A stretch of DNA of 64,000 nt from JAAUTY01 sp964397305 (GCA_964397305.1 CAYNIP010000010.1:54607-118606); one strand, 5' to 3'; positions 55,901 through 63,371 are shown, counted from the first letter of the stretch. Numbers and translations: made by a program. The notes: generated by a model not told the origin, from the sequence alone.

Positions 55901-56564
55901 CCAAACCATCGACGGCCAAGTGATTACCCTGGAATCCGGCCAAGCTCAAGTACGAGACTTGGGGGGCGGCCAGTTTGCCCTCACGTTCAGTGACGGTAGC
56001 TTTGGTAGTGTCGAGCTGCTCCTCACGCAGACGCCCACGGGCGACCTGCTCGGAGCTGGCCCCAACCAGCGCCAGGACTTGGAAATTCTTGACCTCAGCG
56101 GGGTCCTGGGCACGGCGATCGCCAGCTTCCGCATCTACCGTGAAGCGCTATTCAACAACGTCGTCGGCTTCTACCGCATCGACGACCTGAGCGGTCGGGT
56201 CGGCGGCATTACTCCGGGTCAACCGGGCTATGCCCAAGCCGCCCTCAATGCCCGTGTGCCCGGAGCGGATCTGAGTACGGCTAACCAAGGCCTGGCCACC
56301 TTCAGTGCCAGCTTGACCAGCCAGGCTCTCTATGCGCCTTTCATCTTGGTGAATGCCGATGTGAGCCAGTTCTTCGCTGAAAACCCGGACAACCTGCCCG
56401 GAGCCGGCCCTCAGGCCTACTTCGTCTTCATGGGGGCGAACCCCGATGGGGCGGATCACGTCCGCTTGCTAGGGGATAACCTCTTCGGCTTTGAAGACCT
56501 TCCGGGGGGGGGTGATCGCGACTTCAACGACCTGATCGTCCGAGTGGACCTCTCCATGGCTTAA
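52917..56564 (+). CDS. Large exoprotein: DUF4347, parallel beta-helix, choice-of-anchor repeats, DUF4114
   Basis: A 1215-residue probable surface or secreted protein. N terminus: DUF4347 (about 27-185; TVLVLDPARDGIAQISHHLQ, LHLISHGGPGRLYLGS, DLLLYGCEVAQG). Next a parallel beta-helix (about 190-480; repeated TITSNITIRRG, GGALLNAGGTVTIRHAHFTQN and GGGIRIRNGANLTIEDSTVTNNG-like units). Then three similar Ig-like choice-of-anchor D units (about 510-890) with NIGSADLTF, NTGDQPLNL and NAGSADLNL. A final DUF4114-like domain ends with DRDFNDLIVRVDLSMA. There is no classical signal peptide, as usual for type I secretion, and the HlyD adaptor gene lies 158 bases upstream. Ca-binding Asp/Asn turns are common. 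Role (adhesin or matrix protein) is inferred. Confidence 0.88.
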   Translation: MQVQHYHLNADRLEPLVNPHSPGQGMLVVIDPAVGRAGDLAAGVLPGATVLVLDPARDGIAQISHHLQHHRGYTSLHLISHGGPGRLYLGSTQLALANLPHYAAHFRQWAALFGDRFDLLLYGCEVAQGTLGRIFVQQLAHLTQARLAASSTLTGQAALGGNWHLDWLEEAQAPQMLALTPAAMNAYPSILATFNVNNAAELINAINQANTTGEADEIILNAPTFSLDSVAVNDSIFGAAGLPTITSNITIRRGTPANVTIERSGGPDFRLFLVREGGNLTLDGVGTTDGLTIRGGRATGSESAGKDGGALLNAGGTVTIRHAHFTQNFAADDGGAILNLGVIGAGGGPAIATMTIEDSRFTNNEARGDDNPPLVPPDDGGGAIENDGNLTSGPGGTNLVIRRTTITDNNASGGTGGGIRIRNGANLTIEDSTVTNNGAVLGGGISIVAAPGVPDNTTSLTITNTVVNNNTSPGDGNLNVVDATPGQQNRTTINNGGGNDVGPTNAPELASAPLIQITPEGSAVPLADGQTSPIGLGTVNLGTDPTPTTFRIQNIGSADLTFDAVAIAGPDAGRFALTPPALTTLTPNQETTFTLTYTASQVGTVNGTVQVTNTNAVNVSADKIFDFAVAGITEASGPKIKVELLDGGGNPLGQVMDNRTIPLPLGNVVQNNPASPTTFRISNTGDQPLNLGPVTFTGSDGSRFIVDAQPATTVNPNDTTTFRLAYNADTVGSFNATANFTTDAVDNPDGTFNFAIQGVVNSGAPTLVVTKINGLPETATDGATTPILLGDTAPNAPKTVIFEVRNAGSADLNLAAPVVVGANANQFSIVNPDPNPFPTTLGAGQTARFSVQFQGSEQANLDARVQIANVNDPVISADGLFDFAIRGTVGGGLPAPGPLPTTNRLLFDATARVFALGDTALNGSNLQLRLNNITSSKILDVRVSKLDVNKQTVESFSPLAILPDGFRPNGFTGVNQSSIFSFSQVQAGDRFTISVQTIDGQVITLESGQAQVRDLGGGQFALTFSDGSFGSVELLLTQTPTGDLLGAGPNQRQDLEILDLSGVLGTAIASFRIYREALFNNVVGFYRIDDLSGRVGGITPGQPGYAQAALNARVPGADLSTANQGLATFSASLTSQALYAPFILVNADVSQFFAENPDNLPGAGPQAYFVFMGANPDGADHVRLLGDNLFGFEDLPGGGDRDFNDLIVRVDLSMA

Positions 56565-56776
56565 CCGGAGAGCCGGGAAGACTAGCCAGGGGGCATCCCG
56601 CTTTGGCGGTGCTGTTGCCTCCTCTGCGTGCAAGCAGCCGGCGCGCCTACATTCTCCAAATCCCGACTCCCCGCCTTGGGAGCCGGGATTTGATGTGTTG
56701 GTCTTGGGCGCTAGCGTGTCGGAGATATCAGCCTGTTGCAGAAACGTAGGGCTGCCAATCTGGGATGCTCCCGCCG

Positions 56777-56802
56777 AAAAAAAGGCGAGCCTTAAGCTCG
56801 CC
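56777..56802 (-). terminator. Factor-independent terminator after tRNA-Leu
   Basis: On the minus strand GGCGAGC pairs with GCTCGCC (56796-56802 and 56784-56790) and is followed by a run of seven T (A-run 56777-56783 on the plus strand). It is placed 34 bases beyond the tRNA 3' end. Confidence 0.9.
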
Positions 56803-56836
56803 AAGTCGGGGTTGTCCTTTAGGGACTGTTTGCAAA

Positions 56837-56921
56837 TGCGGAACCCGGGACTTGAACCCGGACAGGATAAACTCCCACTAGAACCTGAATCTAGCGCGTC
56901 TACCAATTCCGCCAGTTCCGC
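56837..56921 (-). tRNA. tRNA-Leu (anticodon CAG)
   Basis: An 85-base class II tRNA. Acceptor stem GCGGAAC / GTTCCGC with discriminator A (at 56837); D-arm TGGCGGAATTGGTAGACGC; anticodon stem CTAGA/TCTAG with loop TTCAGGT, giving anticodon CAG; a long variable arm; and T-arm CGGGTTCAAGTCCCG. CCA is not encoded. It reads CUG leucine codons. Confidence 0.97.
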
Positions 56922-56947
56922 TAGCGTTATTTCACACGCAACTTCTT

Positions 56948-56976
56948 ATTATGGCGAAAACCTGCTGACCTGTCAA
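56948..56976 (-). promoter_or_regulatory. Promoter of tRNA-Leu
   Basis: On the minus strand, a perfect -35 TTGACA (56976-56971) is followed after exactly 17 bases by -10 CATAAT (56953-56948). The expected start is ~20 bases before the tRNA 5' end. The family-B element at 56994 begins 17 bases upstream of the -35. Confidence 0.85.
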
Positions 56977-56993
56977 GGATGCGCTTCCTCGGA

Positions 56994-57259
56994 GGGTGGA
57001 CAAAAAAAAGCGCGGCTCCCCTGAATTTTGAGCGCTGGTTCAAGGAGCAGAGGGTCACCCTCTATCGCTACGCGACGCTAGCGCGAACAGCGTTACCGGG
57101 CCCCCTCTGCGAGAAGCCGCTGCGCGTCTACATCCCCCGGCCCCTGCTCCCAAAGCTGGGAGCAGGGGAGTTAGAAGCCCCTCTCCCTACTTAGAAGAGG
57201 GGTTGGGGTGAGGGCTTAACTAAGAAGTACAAACATCCCGCGCAAAATTTCGTTCACCC
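56994..57259. mobile_element. MITE family B, copy 2
   Basis: Left end GGGTGGACAAAAAAAAGCGC, right end complementary to GGGTGAACGAAATTTTGCGC. CTTCCTCGG occurs on both sides (56984-56992 and 57261-57269), each one base away from the element tip, so a 9-bp target duplication with an extra A on each side. It is 266 bp with no functional ORF and about the same content as the copy at 43260, including a segment shared with the long form of family A. Confidence 0.85.
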
Positions 57260-57269
57260 ACTTCCTCGG

Positions 57270-58715
57270 GGGTGGACGAAATTTTGCGCGGCATCGATTT
57301 AGGAACAAGCCGACTCAAGCCAAAAATCCTGCCAGCGGCGAGAACTACTGAGATAAGTAGCCCGTAAAGTCATCACCGCCTGCGCCCCAAATTTTGACCA
57401 GAACATCCCCGACTGCTTGAGCCGCTGAGTGACAATCCAGCGGTTGGAACTCTCAACCACCCTCGAACCAATCATGAGACCCTGCTGGCGATAGGAACGA
57501 TAGTCAATGCGGTTCTGATTATTGGTGAGGTAGCTGACTAAGCGTTCAACCCTGTGGGAGAGCGCCTCGTCCGTTGGCGGCAAGCGCTGAGCCGCTTGGA
57601 CACAGCGCGCCACTGGAATTGCTGGAGCTGTGCGTGCTGAGCTTCAACCCAAGAGTGCTGCGCGGGAGTCCTCCGGAAAAGCTGAGCGGGCAACCCCCCA
57701 GAGATATTCCGAGACATGGAAAAAGTCGAGAATTTGGATGGCTTCGGGAAAGAGAAGCGCCGCCATCAACCAGAGCCAGGTAGCCCCATCGCCGAGAAAC
57801 ACGACTTGGTGAGGCTGTTGTTGCACCGTGCGGCTATAGCAGCGATTGAGTTGCTCCTGAAAAGCGTCCACCCCTTCGAGGGTGGCAACCTACTCGCGAT
57901 GGCGCACCGTCGAGCGCGTCAGGGACAAATGCCAATAGTCTGAAGCCCAAAACATCACGCCGACTTTGGCTTCCGAGGTGCCGCCACCGCGCATCGGGGT
58001 ATGAAGGCCGTCAGCGCCGATGTAAAATACCGGACGCTCTAGCGTTGGGGCCGCCGCCGCACTAACGCTCGAAACTAGGGGGCAGCAGGCTTCCGGCTCT
58101 AGCTTCGCTTCTGCCGCCATCAACGCTGTACCAGCCGCCTCGACATGATTGGCTAAGGTGCTCTCGCTTACCTTGACCCCACTCCAGCGTTCTAGGAGGC
58201 GATTGACTTGGGCAAATTCACCGCTCACTCCTAAGGCGCATCCTAGTTCCTTCACCTCCTTGAACCAACCGTCAGCAGGTAATCCTAAGGCTTGCTCTCC
58301 CAGACATTCACCCCCCAAGCTACCGTACATGCGACGGGTCAGTTGAATCGTTCCTAGCGGCGTGTGGTAGTGTTTCTCGCGGCGTTGTCTCGCCCCTTTA
58401 TGCTGGCTTTCCGCTACTTCTAACTGCTTTTGCAAGTGCTGTTCCACGAGCTGCTTCCCTAACTCCTGCTAGGCTTGGCAAAATTCGCTCACGCTGGTTT
58501 CTGCGTCTTGGGGTTCGTTGGTAAAAAGTTTGAGCTTGCTTAATGTTTCGCTGGTCAGAGATGCTAGCTGCATGGGTGTAGTCCCTCGATGGTTTTCTTG
58601 ACTCATCTGACACTATACCTTTCTTCATCTCAACCTTCAGCCGGCTGGGCTCTCTCTTCTGGCTATGGCGTTCCTCTAGGTAGTACAAATATCCCGCACT
58701 TTTTTCCATTCACCC
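57270..58715. mobile_element. ISKra4-like insertion sequence (defective)
   Basis: Left end GGGTGGACGAAATTTTGCGC (57270-57289). The right end is CCATTCACCC (58706-58715), whose complement begins GGGTGAATGG; it continues as GTACAAATATCCCGC inward, similar to the right ends of family B. Inside is a decayed transposase gene. Flanks after the right end (GTTGTTAT) do not match the left, so no target duplication is detectable. Confidence 0.8.
57299..58573 (-). pseudogene. ISKra4-type transposase pseudogene
   Basis: From ATG 58573 (MQLASLTSETLSKLK) the frame has stops at 58469-58471, 57890-57892 and 57644-57646, and at least one frameshift after 57644. Pieces between still read as a DDE transposase: ADGLHTPM with Asp, GDGATWLW with Asp, and GSRVVESSNRW with Glu, then RWSK-like FWSKFGAQAVM. 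The motifs fit the ISKra4 group. Several independent lesions mean the element cannot move on its own. Confidence 0.85.
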
Positions 58716-58849
58716 GTTGTTATAACGCTATGGACGTGGTACGCTGCTGTCGTAATCCCCCGACCAGTCCGATGGTATTGCTAACACACCAAATCAACAT
58801 TTCCTCAACATTTTGACCAACCACCAAATCAACAATCTAGGAGAAACCA
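58574..58849. other. Region between the ISKra4-like gene and the COQ4-like gene
   Basis: Holds the right end of the insertion sequence (to 58715) and 134 bases of leader of the next gene. GTTGTTATAACGC at 58716-58728 could include a -10. AGGAGAAACC precedes the next ATG (58838-58847) as ribosome site. Confidence 0.45.
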
Positions 58850-59560
58850 ATGCTGAAACAATTTGAAGATCTGAGCCGTACCGTCCGCAATCTACATTCT
58901 GTGACAGATTTGCTCAAGTCGATGGGGCAGAATACCGACAGCGTATTTGACATTGAAGATAACTTTCGGGGCAGCAATCAGATGAAAGTCTGTGTCGATC
59001 GGGTCAAGGCTATCCCTGAAGCGCGTGCCCTGATGGAAAGTCGTTTTATGGGGCCAGCGATCGATCTCGAAGCCCTATCTCAATTGTCCCGCGGCACCCT
59101 CGGTCATACCTATGCCACGGTGATGAAGGCACTGGACTATGACCCGAATTTCTTCCGCCAGCGCGAGATCAAAACGGATGAAGACTGGGTGACCATGCGC
59201 CTCCGCAAAACCCATGATCTCGTCCATCTGGTGACGGGATTTGGACCTACAGGTGGAGAGTTGGGCGTGCTCTCTATTCAAGCAGTGCAAATCGGTTATC
59301 CAAGTTCTATGCTGCTTCAGGTTGCCAGCATGGGGATGGCACTGAAGCAACAACCGGAAAGGCTTCCAGATGTAACCCAGCAAGCAGCGAGAGGCATGGG
59401 GATGGCAATCCAAATGAAGCCGCTCATTGCTCAGCGATGGGAAGATGGTTGGGATAAACCAATGGGTCAATGGCGCGAGGACTTGAACATTACAGATCCA
59501 GTCATTGATGAACCCTACAGCATCAAAAATCGTCTGCCAGATCTGGATTTGGATTGGTAA
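58850..59560 (+). CDS. COQ4-like protein
   Basis: A 236-residue protein matching the COQ4 family, which in eukaryotes and some bacteria helps ubiquinone synthesis. The hallmark metal motif is intact: His122, Asp123, His126 and Glu137 in THDLVHLVTGFGPTGGEL. Other family parts are SLSRGTLGHTYATVMKAL and PLIAQRWEDGWDKPMGQWRED. AGGAG precedes the ATG. Its composition is visibly less GC-rich than most genes in the window, and it sits between the dead ISKra4-like element and the dead IS1 element, which suggests lateral gain. Cyanobacteria make plastoquinone rather than ubiquinone, so the role here is open. The family call is good, the pathway not. Confidence 0.85.
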   Translation: MLKQFEDLSRTVRNLHSVTDLLKSMGQNTDSVFDIEDNFRGSNQMKVCVDRVKAIPEARALMESRFMGPAIDLEALSQLSRGTLGHTYATVMKALDYDPNFFRQREIKTDEDWVTMRLRKTHDLVHLVTGFGPTGGELGVLSIQAVQIGYPSSMLLQVASMGMALKQQPERLPDVTQQAARGMGMAIQMKPLIAQRWEDGWDKPMGQWREDLNITDPVIDEPYSIKNRLPDLDLDW

Positions 59561-59568
59561 CAACTAGC

Positions 59569-60370
59569 GGTAGTGCTCAATAGGTAATGATAGAGGAGTG
59601 AAACCTGACACTGTTGAACTGCCATGCCTACCTGTCCAACCTGTGCATCAACCCACATCGCTAAGAATGGACGAATTCACAACAGCAAACAACGGTTCAA
59701 GGGCTGTGACTGTGGACGACAGTTTATGGGACATCCCACCAAGAAAGTGATTGACCAAGCAACAGGGTCTCTTGTGGATCGCTTATTGCTGGAGAACATC
59801 CCCCTCGCTGGCGTTGCGCGGGCCGTCCAAATCTCTGAGCAATGGCTGCAAAACTACGTCAATCAGAAATAGGTCGCTGTGCCGCGCCAAGTCCAGGTGC
59901 GAAAAAAAGGGGGGCAGGTTAACCCTTCAGTGTGACGAGTTGTGGTCATTCGTAGGCAACAAGGGAAACAAGCAGTGGGTTTGGTTGGCTCTTGACGTAG
60001 AAACCCGTGAGATTGTTGGTGTTTACATTGGTGCAAGAGATGAGGCGGCAGCCCGCAAATTGTGGGAGTCGTTGCCGCCAGTGTATCGTCAATGTGCGGT
60101 CGCTTACACTAATTTCTGGGCAGCCTATGGGACAGTGCTACCGAGCAAGCTTCATCGAGCGGTGGGGAAGGAAACGGGTTTGAGCAGCTCCATCGAGAGG
60201 TTTGGCAATACCTTGAGACAACGAGTATCTCGGTTAGTACGCAAGACCTGATCCTTTTCCACGTCTTTGAAGAATCACATTGGTGCTATTTGGTATTTCA
60301 TTCATCACTACAACGCATCATTACCCCTTTAGCTTCTATCCCCCTCTATCATTACATATTGAGCACTACC
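59569..60370. mobile_element. IS1-family insertion sequence (defective)
   Basis: Terminal inverted repeats GGTAGTGCTCAATAGGTAAT (59569-59588) and a right end whose complement reads GGTAGTGCTCAATATGTAAT (60370-60351), one mismatch, both continuing GATAGAGG inward. Length 802 bp. Flanks ACAACTAGC and CCCGGCATA do not match, so the target duplication is lost or the element is in a rearranged position. Confidence 0.88.
59624..60332 (+). pseudogene. IS1 transposase pseudogene
   Basis: InsA-like start with CPTC and CDCGRQF, then a TAG at 59870-59872 (in place of a Tyr codon), a frameshift near the A7G6 tract (59902-59914), and a TGA at 60249-60251. After these the frames read on as QCDELWSFVG, VYIGARDEAAARKLWESLPPVYRQC and SFSTSLKNHIGAIWYF. 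The second catalytic Asp, usually in YTDFW, is Asn here (YTNFW). The gene is dead by four lesions. Confidence 0.88.
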
Positions 60371-60591
60371 CCCGGCATAACACAAGAGGGATATGTATAA
60401 GCGGCAGGGGCCTGGAAGATGACCGGCTCGACTACAGCTTTGGCGCTGGTGAGCTTTTTTTGCAGCTAGCGCGTATCCCCATCACCCTGATTGCGGGGTT
60501 GATTATCGATTCTCCTTCGGAGACGCTGCGCGAACGCTTCAACCGCAAGCGGCTTCAGGGCGGGTGTGTTGCTCCCCCATGGCCAAAGAAC
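60371..60591. other. Spacer between IS1 and Uma2 copy 2
   Basis: About 220 bases with a short repeat-like stretch (TTCTCCTTCGGAGACGCTGC near 60511). An ORF through here (to 60618) has no supported product. No RNA gene seen. Confidence 0.35.
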
Positions 60592-61425
60592 CTAAAGGGT
60601 CTCGGGATCGATGCCTAGCTCCCTTAGTTTGTCGGCGAGGCGATCGGCTCGCTGGCGCTCTGCTTCGGCTCGCTGGCGCTCTGCGGCCTGCCCTTCTGCC
60701 CCAGTGGGGAAAATCCGCCCCTGCGGGTCGCACCATCTCAGCCAGAGTCTAGAGATTTCTTCTTCAAAAGGTCCTTGCCACAGGGTTAGCCCTAAGCCAA
60801 GGCCGTCTAACCAGACGGATTCCCCCGTGGTGGCAATGCCGTGGGGTGGGGTGAGTTCGGCATAGCCAGTGGGTGAGATTGTCCACACGCGCAGCAGAGC
60901 GCCCTGCATGTCTTGCTCCCCTTGAATCTGTCGCAGAGGGTCAAACACCACATAGTAGGGCACCCCAATTTGAGCATAAATGTCTTTTTTGCCCCGTGCT
61001 TTGCCCCGGCGCTGAGACTTTGGGCTCAGGGAGAGTTCGTCGCCTTCCTGATTAGACACAATCTCAATGCAAACATCGGGGACTTTGCCAAATTGCCAAA
61101 CAAAATAGGTGCGGTTATCCCGTTGGGAGAAGTCTTCGGCTCGCTTGACTCCCACACTGAGCAACACATCGGGGACGATCGGATCACCCTTGAGTTTGTA
61201 AAAAACCCCAACATCGGCTTCGGCAATAAAGGGCAACGGGATGGCTTGAGCACTGTAGAGCGCGTCAATGAGCAGCCGTTGTTGCTGGGCCGACTGGAAG
61301 TTGTCCACGGGAGTATCATCTTCAATCACAAGATGGCTGGTGTTGATCGCCGTGACGATGCCCTCTGGATGTTCGTCTGAGTACTCGAAGGTATGAGTCT
61401 CTGTTTTAATCAGTTCTTGCGTCAT
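60592..61425 (-). CDS. Uma2 family (PD-(D/E)XK-like) protein, copy 2
   Basis: A 277-residue Uma2 protein from ATG 61425 (MTQELIKTE). Visible: DDTPVDNFQSAQQQRLLIDALYS, EADVGVFYKL, IVPDVLLSVG, VWQFGKVPDVCIEIVSNQEGDEL, with a Lys- and Arg-rich insert (SQRRGKARGKKD), then YVVFDPL. It ends in a short Arg/Ala-rich coil (RAEAERQRADRLADKLRELG). It resembles the copy at 62213 more than that at 39553. The convergent-to-divergent pair of Uma2 genes is separated by 787 bases. Confidence 0.85.
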   Translation of the reverse strand: MTQELIKTETHTFEYSDEHPEGIVTAINTSHLVIEDDTPVDNFQSAQQQRLLIDALYSAQAIPLPFIAEADVGVFYKLKGDPIVPDVLLSVGVKRAEDFSQRDNRTYFVWQFGKVPDVCIEIVSNQEGDELSLSPKSQRRGKARGKKDIYAQIGVPYYVVFDPLRQIQGEQDMQGALLRVWTISPTGYAELTPPHGIATTGESVWLDGLGLGLTLWQGPFEEEISRLWLRWCDPQGRIFPTGAEGQAAERQRAEAERQRADRLADKLRELGIDPETL

Positions 61426-62212
61426 GGCTAGCCCTAGCACTAGGCGATCGACTTGGCTGACTCCAGTATATCCCAGGAGTGTAGGGCGGCTGGTTGGTCA
61501 GTACGGTTGACGAGAGATGGCAAATGAATGAGAATAACCCTTAATTTAGTTCCCACTGAATAGCGCCAGCCTCGGTAAACGAAATTTTGCGCGGGATGTT
61601 CGTACTCCTTCGCTCAGCCCTCACCCTAAATGCCGCTCCAAGCTTAGGAAAGGGACTTCTAGCCCCCCTGCTCTCAGCTTGGGGCTGAGGGGCTGGAGGA
61701 TGTAAACGTGCAGGGGCTGCTTGCAGAGCGGGTCGCAGTAACGCCGAAGGGGGATGCACCCTGCTCAGGGAGCGCTAAAAGCGCAAAATTCAGGAGAGCC
61801 CTGCTTTTTTTCGTCCACCCTAACGCAAGCTTCTTTGGGAGCAAGAGCCTGAATCTCTTTTAGCACCAGCACTATGGCCATCACCCTAGCGAGTGCGGAC
61901 TACGAGCATCTAGGGCAAGCGGCCAACCCCTCGTCCTAGCCACTTATCCCTCGCCCAGGCTACCGTGAGTGGCAAGAGGTTATTTCTGCGCCCCTGGAGC
62001 AGGGTTGCATTCAGCACATTGCTATGCTACCAGAGCCGCTTTGCCGCCGCCTTTCGCAAATAGTTTGGCGTCAATCCTAAGACCTATCTCTTAGGCAGAA
62101 CATTGGGATGAAGCAGGGGCAGGGGAATGAGTGCGATCGCCCCTGAGAATCTCGATACCTGAGAATCTCCATACAATACAATAGGACTAATTCTGGCAGG
62201 AGTCGCAACCCT
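61426..62212. other. 787-bp gap with a family-B repeat
   Basis: Contains a diverged family-B element at 61573-61820. The rest (about 390 bases before the next gene) has no gene that can be supported; CTAAGACCTATCTCTTAGGC near 62077 forms a small imperfect hairpin. Confidence 0.45.
61573..61820. mobile_element. MITE family B, copy 3 (inverted, diverged)
   Basis: In the opposite orientation to copies 1 and 2. The left side reads CGGTAAACGAAATTTTGCGC, two changes from the consensus, and the right side TCGTCCACCC completes the other end. Interior similarity (TGTAAACGTGCAGGGGCTGC and CCTGAATTTTGCGC complement) is clear but eroded. No sure target duplication. Confidence 0.75.
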
Positions 62213-62968
62213 ATGCTCAATCCCGCAGCCATTGTTGACGAGGTGACCGTTCCAGACGCCAATCAACTCGTTACTGAGGATGACACACCGGTGGACAATT
62301 TTGCATCGGCTAAGCAGCAACGATTCCTGATCAGCAGTCTCTACAGTTCGTGGTCGGTTGCGCCGTTTTTGGCCGAAGCCAATGTGGGCATCTATCACAC
62401 TGCAAATCAACCAGCCGTCGTGCCCGATGTATTTATCAGCCTAGATGTGCAGGTTCCTCCTGACTGGTGGGATAAGCCCAACCGCTGTTACCTGGTATGG
62501 AACTTTGGTAAGCCTCCCGAACTGGTGCTGGAAATAGTCTCCAACCGGGTGGGCAATGAGCTGGCCGATAAGCTGCGAATTTATGCTCAGATGCGGGTGG
62601 CCTATTACGTGGTCTATGACCCAGCCCAGAAATTGGGAGAGCAGCCCCTGCACGTGTACGAACTGCAAGGACTGCACTACGCAGAGCAAACTGAATTGTG
62701 GCTAGAGCAGATAAATCTTGGACTGACTCTTTGGCAGGGAACGTTTGAAGGACGGCAAGAGACCTGGCTGCGCTGGTGCGACGCCGAGGGCAAGCTGCTG
62801 TTGACCGGTGATGAAAAAGCTGAGCAAGAGCGGCAGCGGGCTGAGCAAGAGCGGCAGCGGGCTGAGCAAGAGCGGCAGCGGGCTGAGCAAGAGCGGCAGC
62901 GGGCTGAGCGATTGGAGGCTCTGTTAAAGGCTCAGGGCTTTGATCCAGACCAGGTGTCAGGGTCGTAA
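62213..62968 (+). CDS. Uma2 family protein, copy 3, with heptad-repeat tail
   Basis: A 251-residue Uma2 protein: DDTPVDNFASAKQQRFLISSLYS, EANVGIYHT, VVPDVFISLDV, YLVWNFGKPPELVLEIVSNRVGNEL, and YYVVYDP. The nuclease-like core ends near 190. Then four exact or near-exact copies of a seven-residue unit (EQERQRA) form a coiled coil, encoded by four 21-bp tandem repeats at 62819-62902. The end is RLEALLKAQGFDPDQVSGS. The DNA repeat makes the tail prone to length change. Confidence 0.87.
   Translation: MLNPAAIVDEVTVPDANQLVTEDDTPVDNFASAKQQRFLISSLYSSWSVAPFLAEANVGIYHTANQPAVVPDVFISLDVQVPPDWWDKPNRCYLVWNFGKPPELVLEIVSNRVGNELADKLRIYAQMRVAYYVVYDPAQKLGEQPLHVYELQGLHYAEQTELWLEQINLGLTLWQGTFEGRQETWLRWCDAEGKLLLTGDEKAEQERQRAEQERQRAEQERQRAEQERQRAERLEALLKAQGFDPDQVSGS
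62819..62902. repeat. Four 21-bp tandem repeats in a Uma2 gene
   Basis: Units at 62819-62839, 62840-62860, 62861-62881 and 62882-62902 are identical as read, each beginning GCTGAGCAAGAGCGGCAGCG. They encode the heptad tail of the protein and keep the frame for any copy number. Confidence 0.9.
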
Positions 62969-63147
62969 CGTCGGATAAATGGGGGTCAGGTTCACGGCTT
63001 AACCCTGCACTTGCTACCCACCATCCGTCTCCGCCTCCCTAAAAAATCCTGCTAGGGCGCAAAACAATCTGGCTGGGAGCGATCGCCCCCGTCCACACCC
63101 GTGGCTTTTCTAGTATCTTCTTGAGAAGAGTTTTTAGCAGTGATGAG

Positions 63148-63263
63148 GGGTGCATCTCACTTTGGAGACCCCCCTTCGCCCTACTTGAGAGAAGGGGCCG
63201 AGGGATGTAGACGTGCAGCAGCTTCTCGCAGAGTGGGCCAACTTGCCTAACTGAGATGCACCC
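63148..63263. mobile_element. MITE family A, copy 5 (long form)
   Basis: Ends GGGTGCATCTCA (63148-63159) and TGAGATGCACCC (63252-63263). GTGATGAG is present on both sides (63140-63147 and 63264-63271), a perfect 8-bp duplication. At 116 bp it carries the inner segment shared, in reverse, with family B (GTAGACGTGCAGCAGCTTCT). Confidence 0.9.
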
Positions 63264-63371
63264 GTGATGAGTTGTGGTCTAATCTCAAGCGATCTGGGGA
63301 AATCAATGAAAATGGGTGTGCAGAATTGGGATAACGGCAAATTTGGGCTGGAATGCTGATGCGGTTCTCGG

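Noticed and set aside
59850..59872. Programmed frameshift between IS1 insA and insB
   Set aside because: The downstream frame is +1 relative to the first, not -1 as in IS1; a TAG in the fused frame plus an indel in A7G6 and an Asp-to-Asn change point to decay.
60280..60618. 112-codon ORF running from IS1 into Uma2 copy 2
   Set aside because: Starts inside IS1 and overlaps the Uma2 3' end; no evidence of a product.
62819..62902. CRISPR-like array
   Set aside because: Repeats are contiguous without spacers, in frame, and encode a heptad coil.
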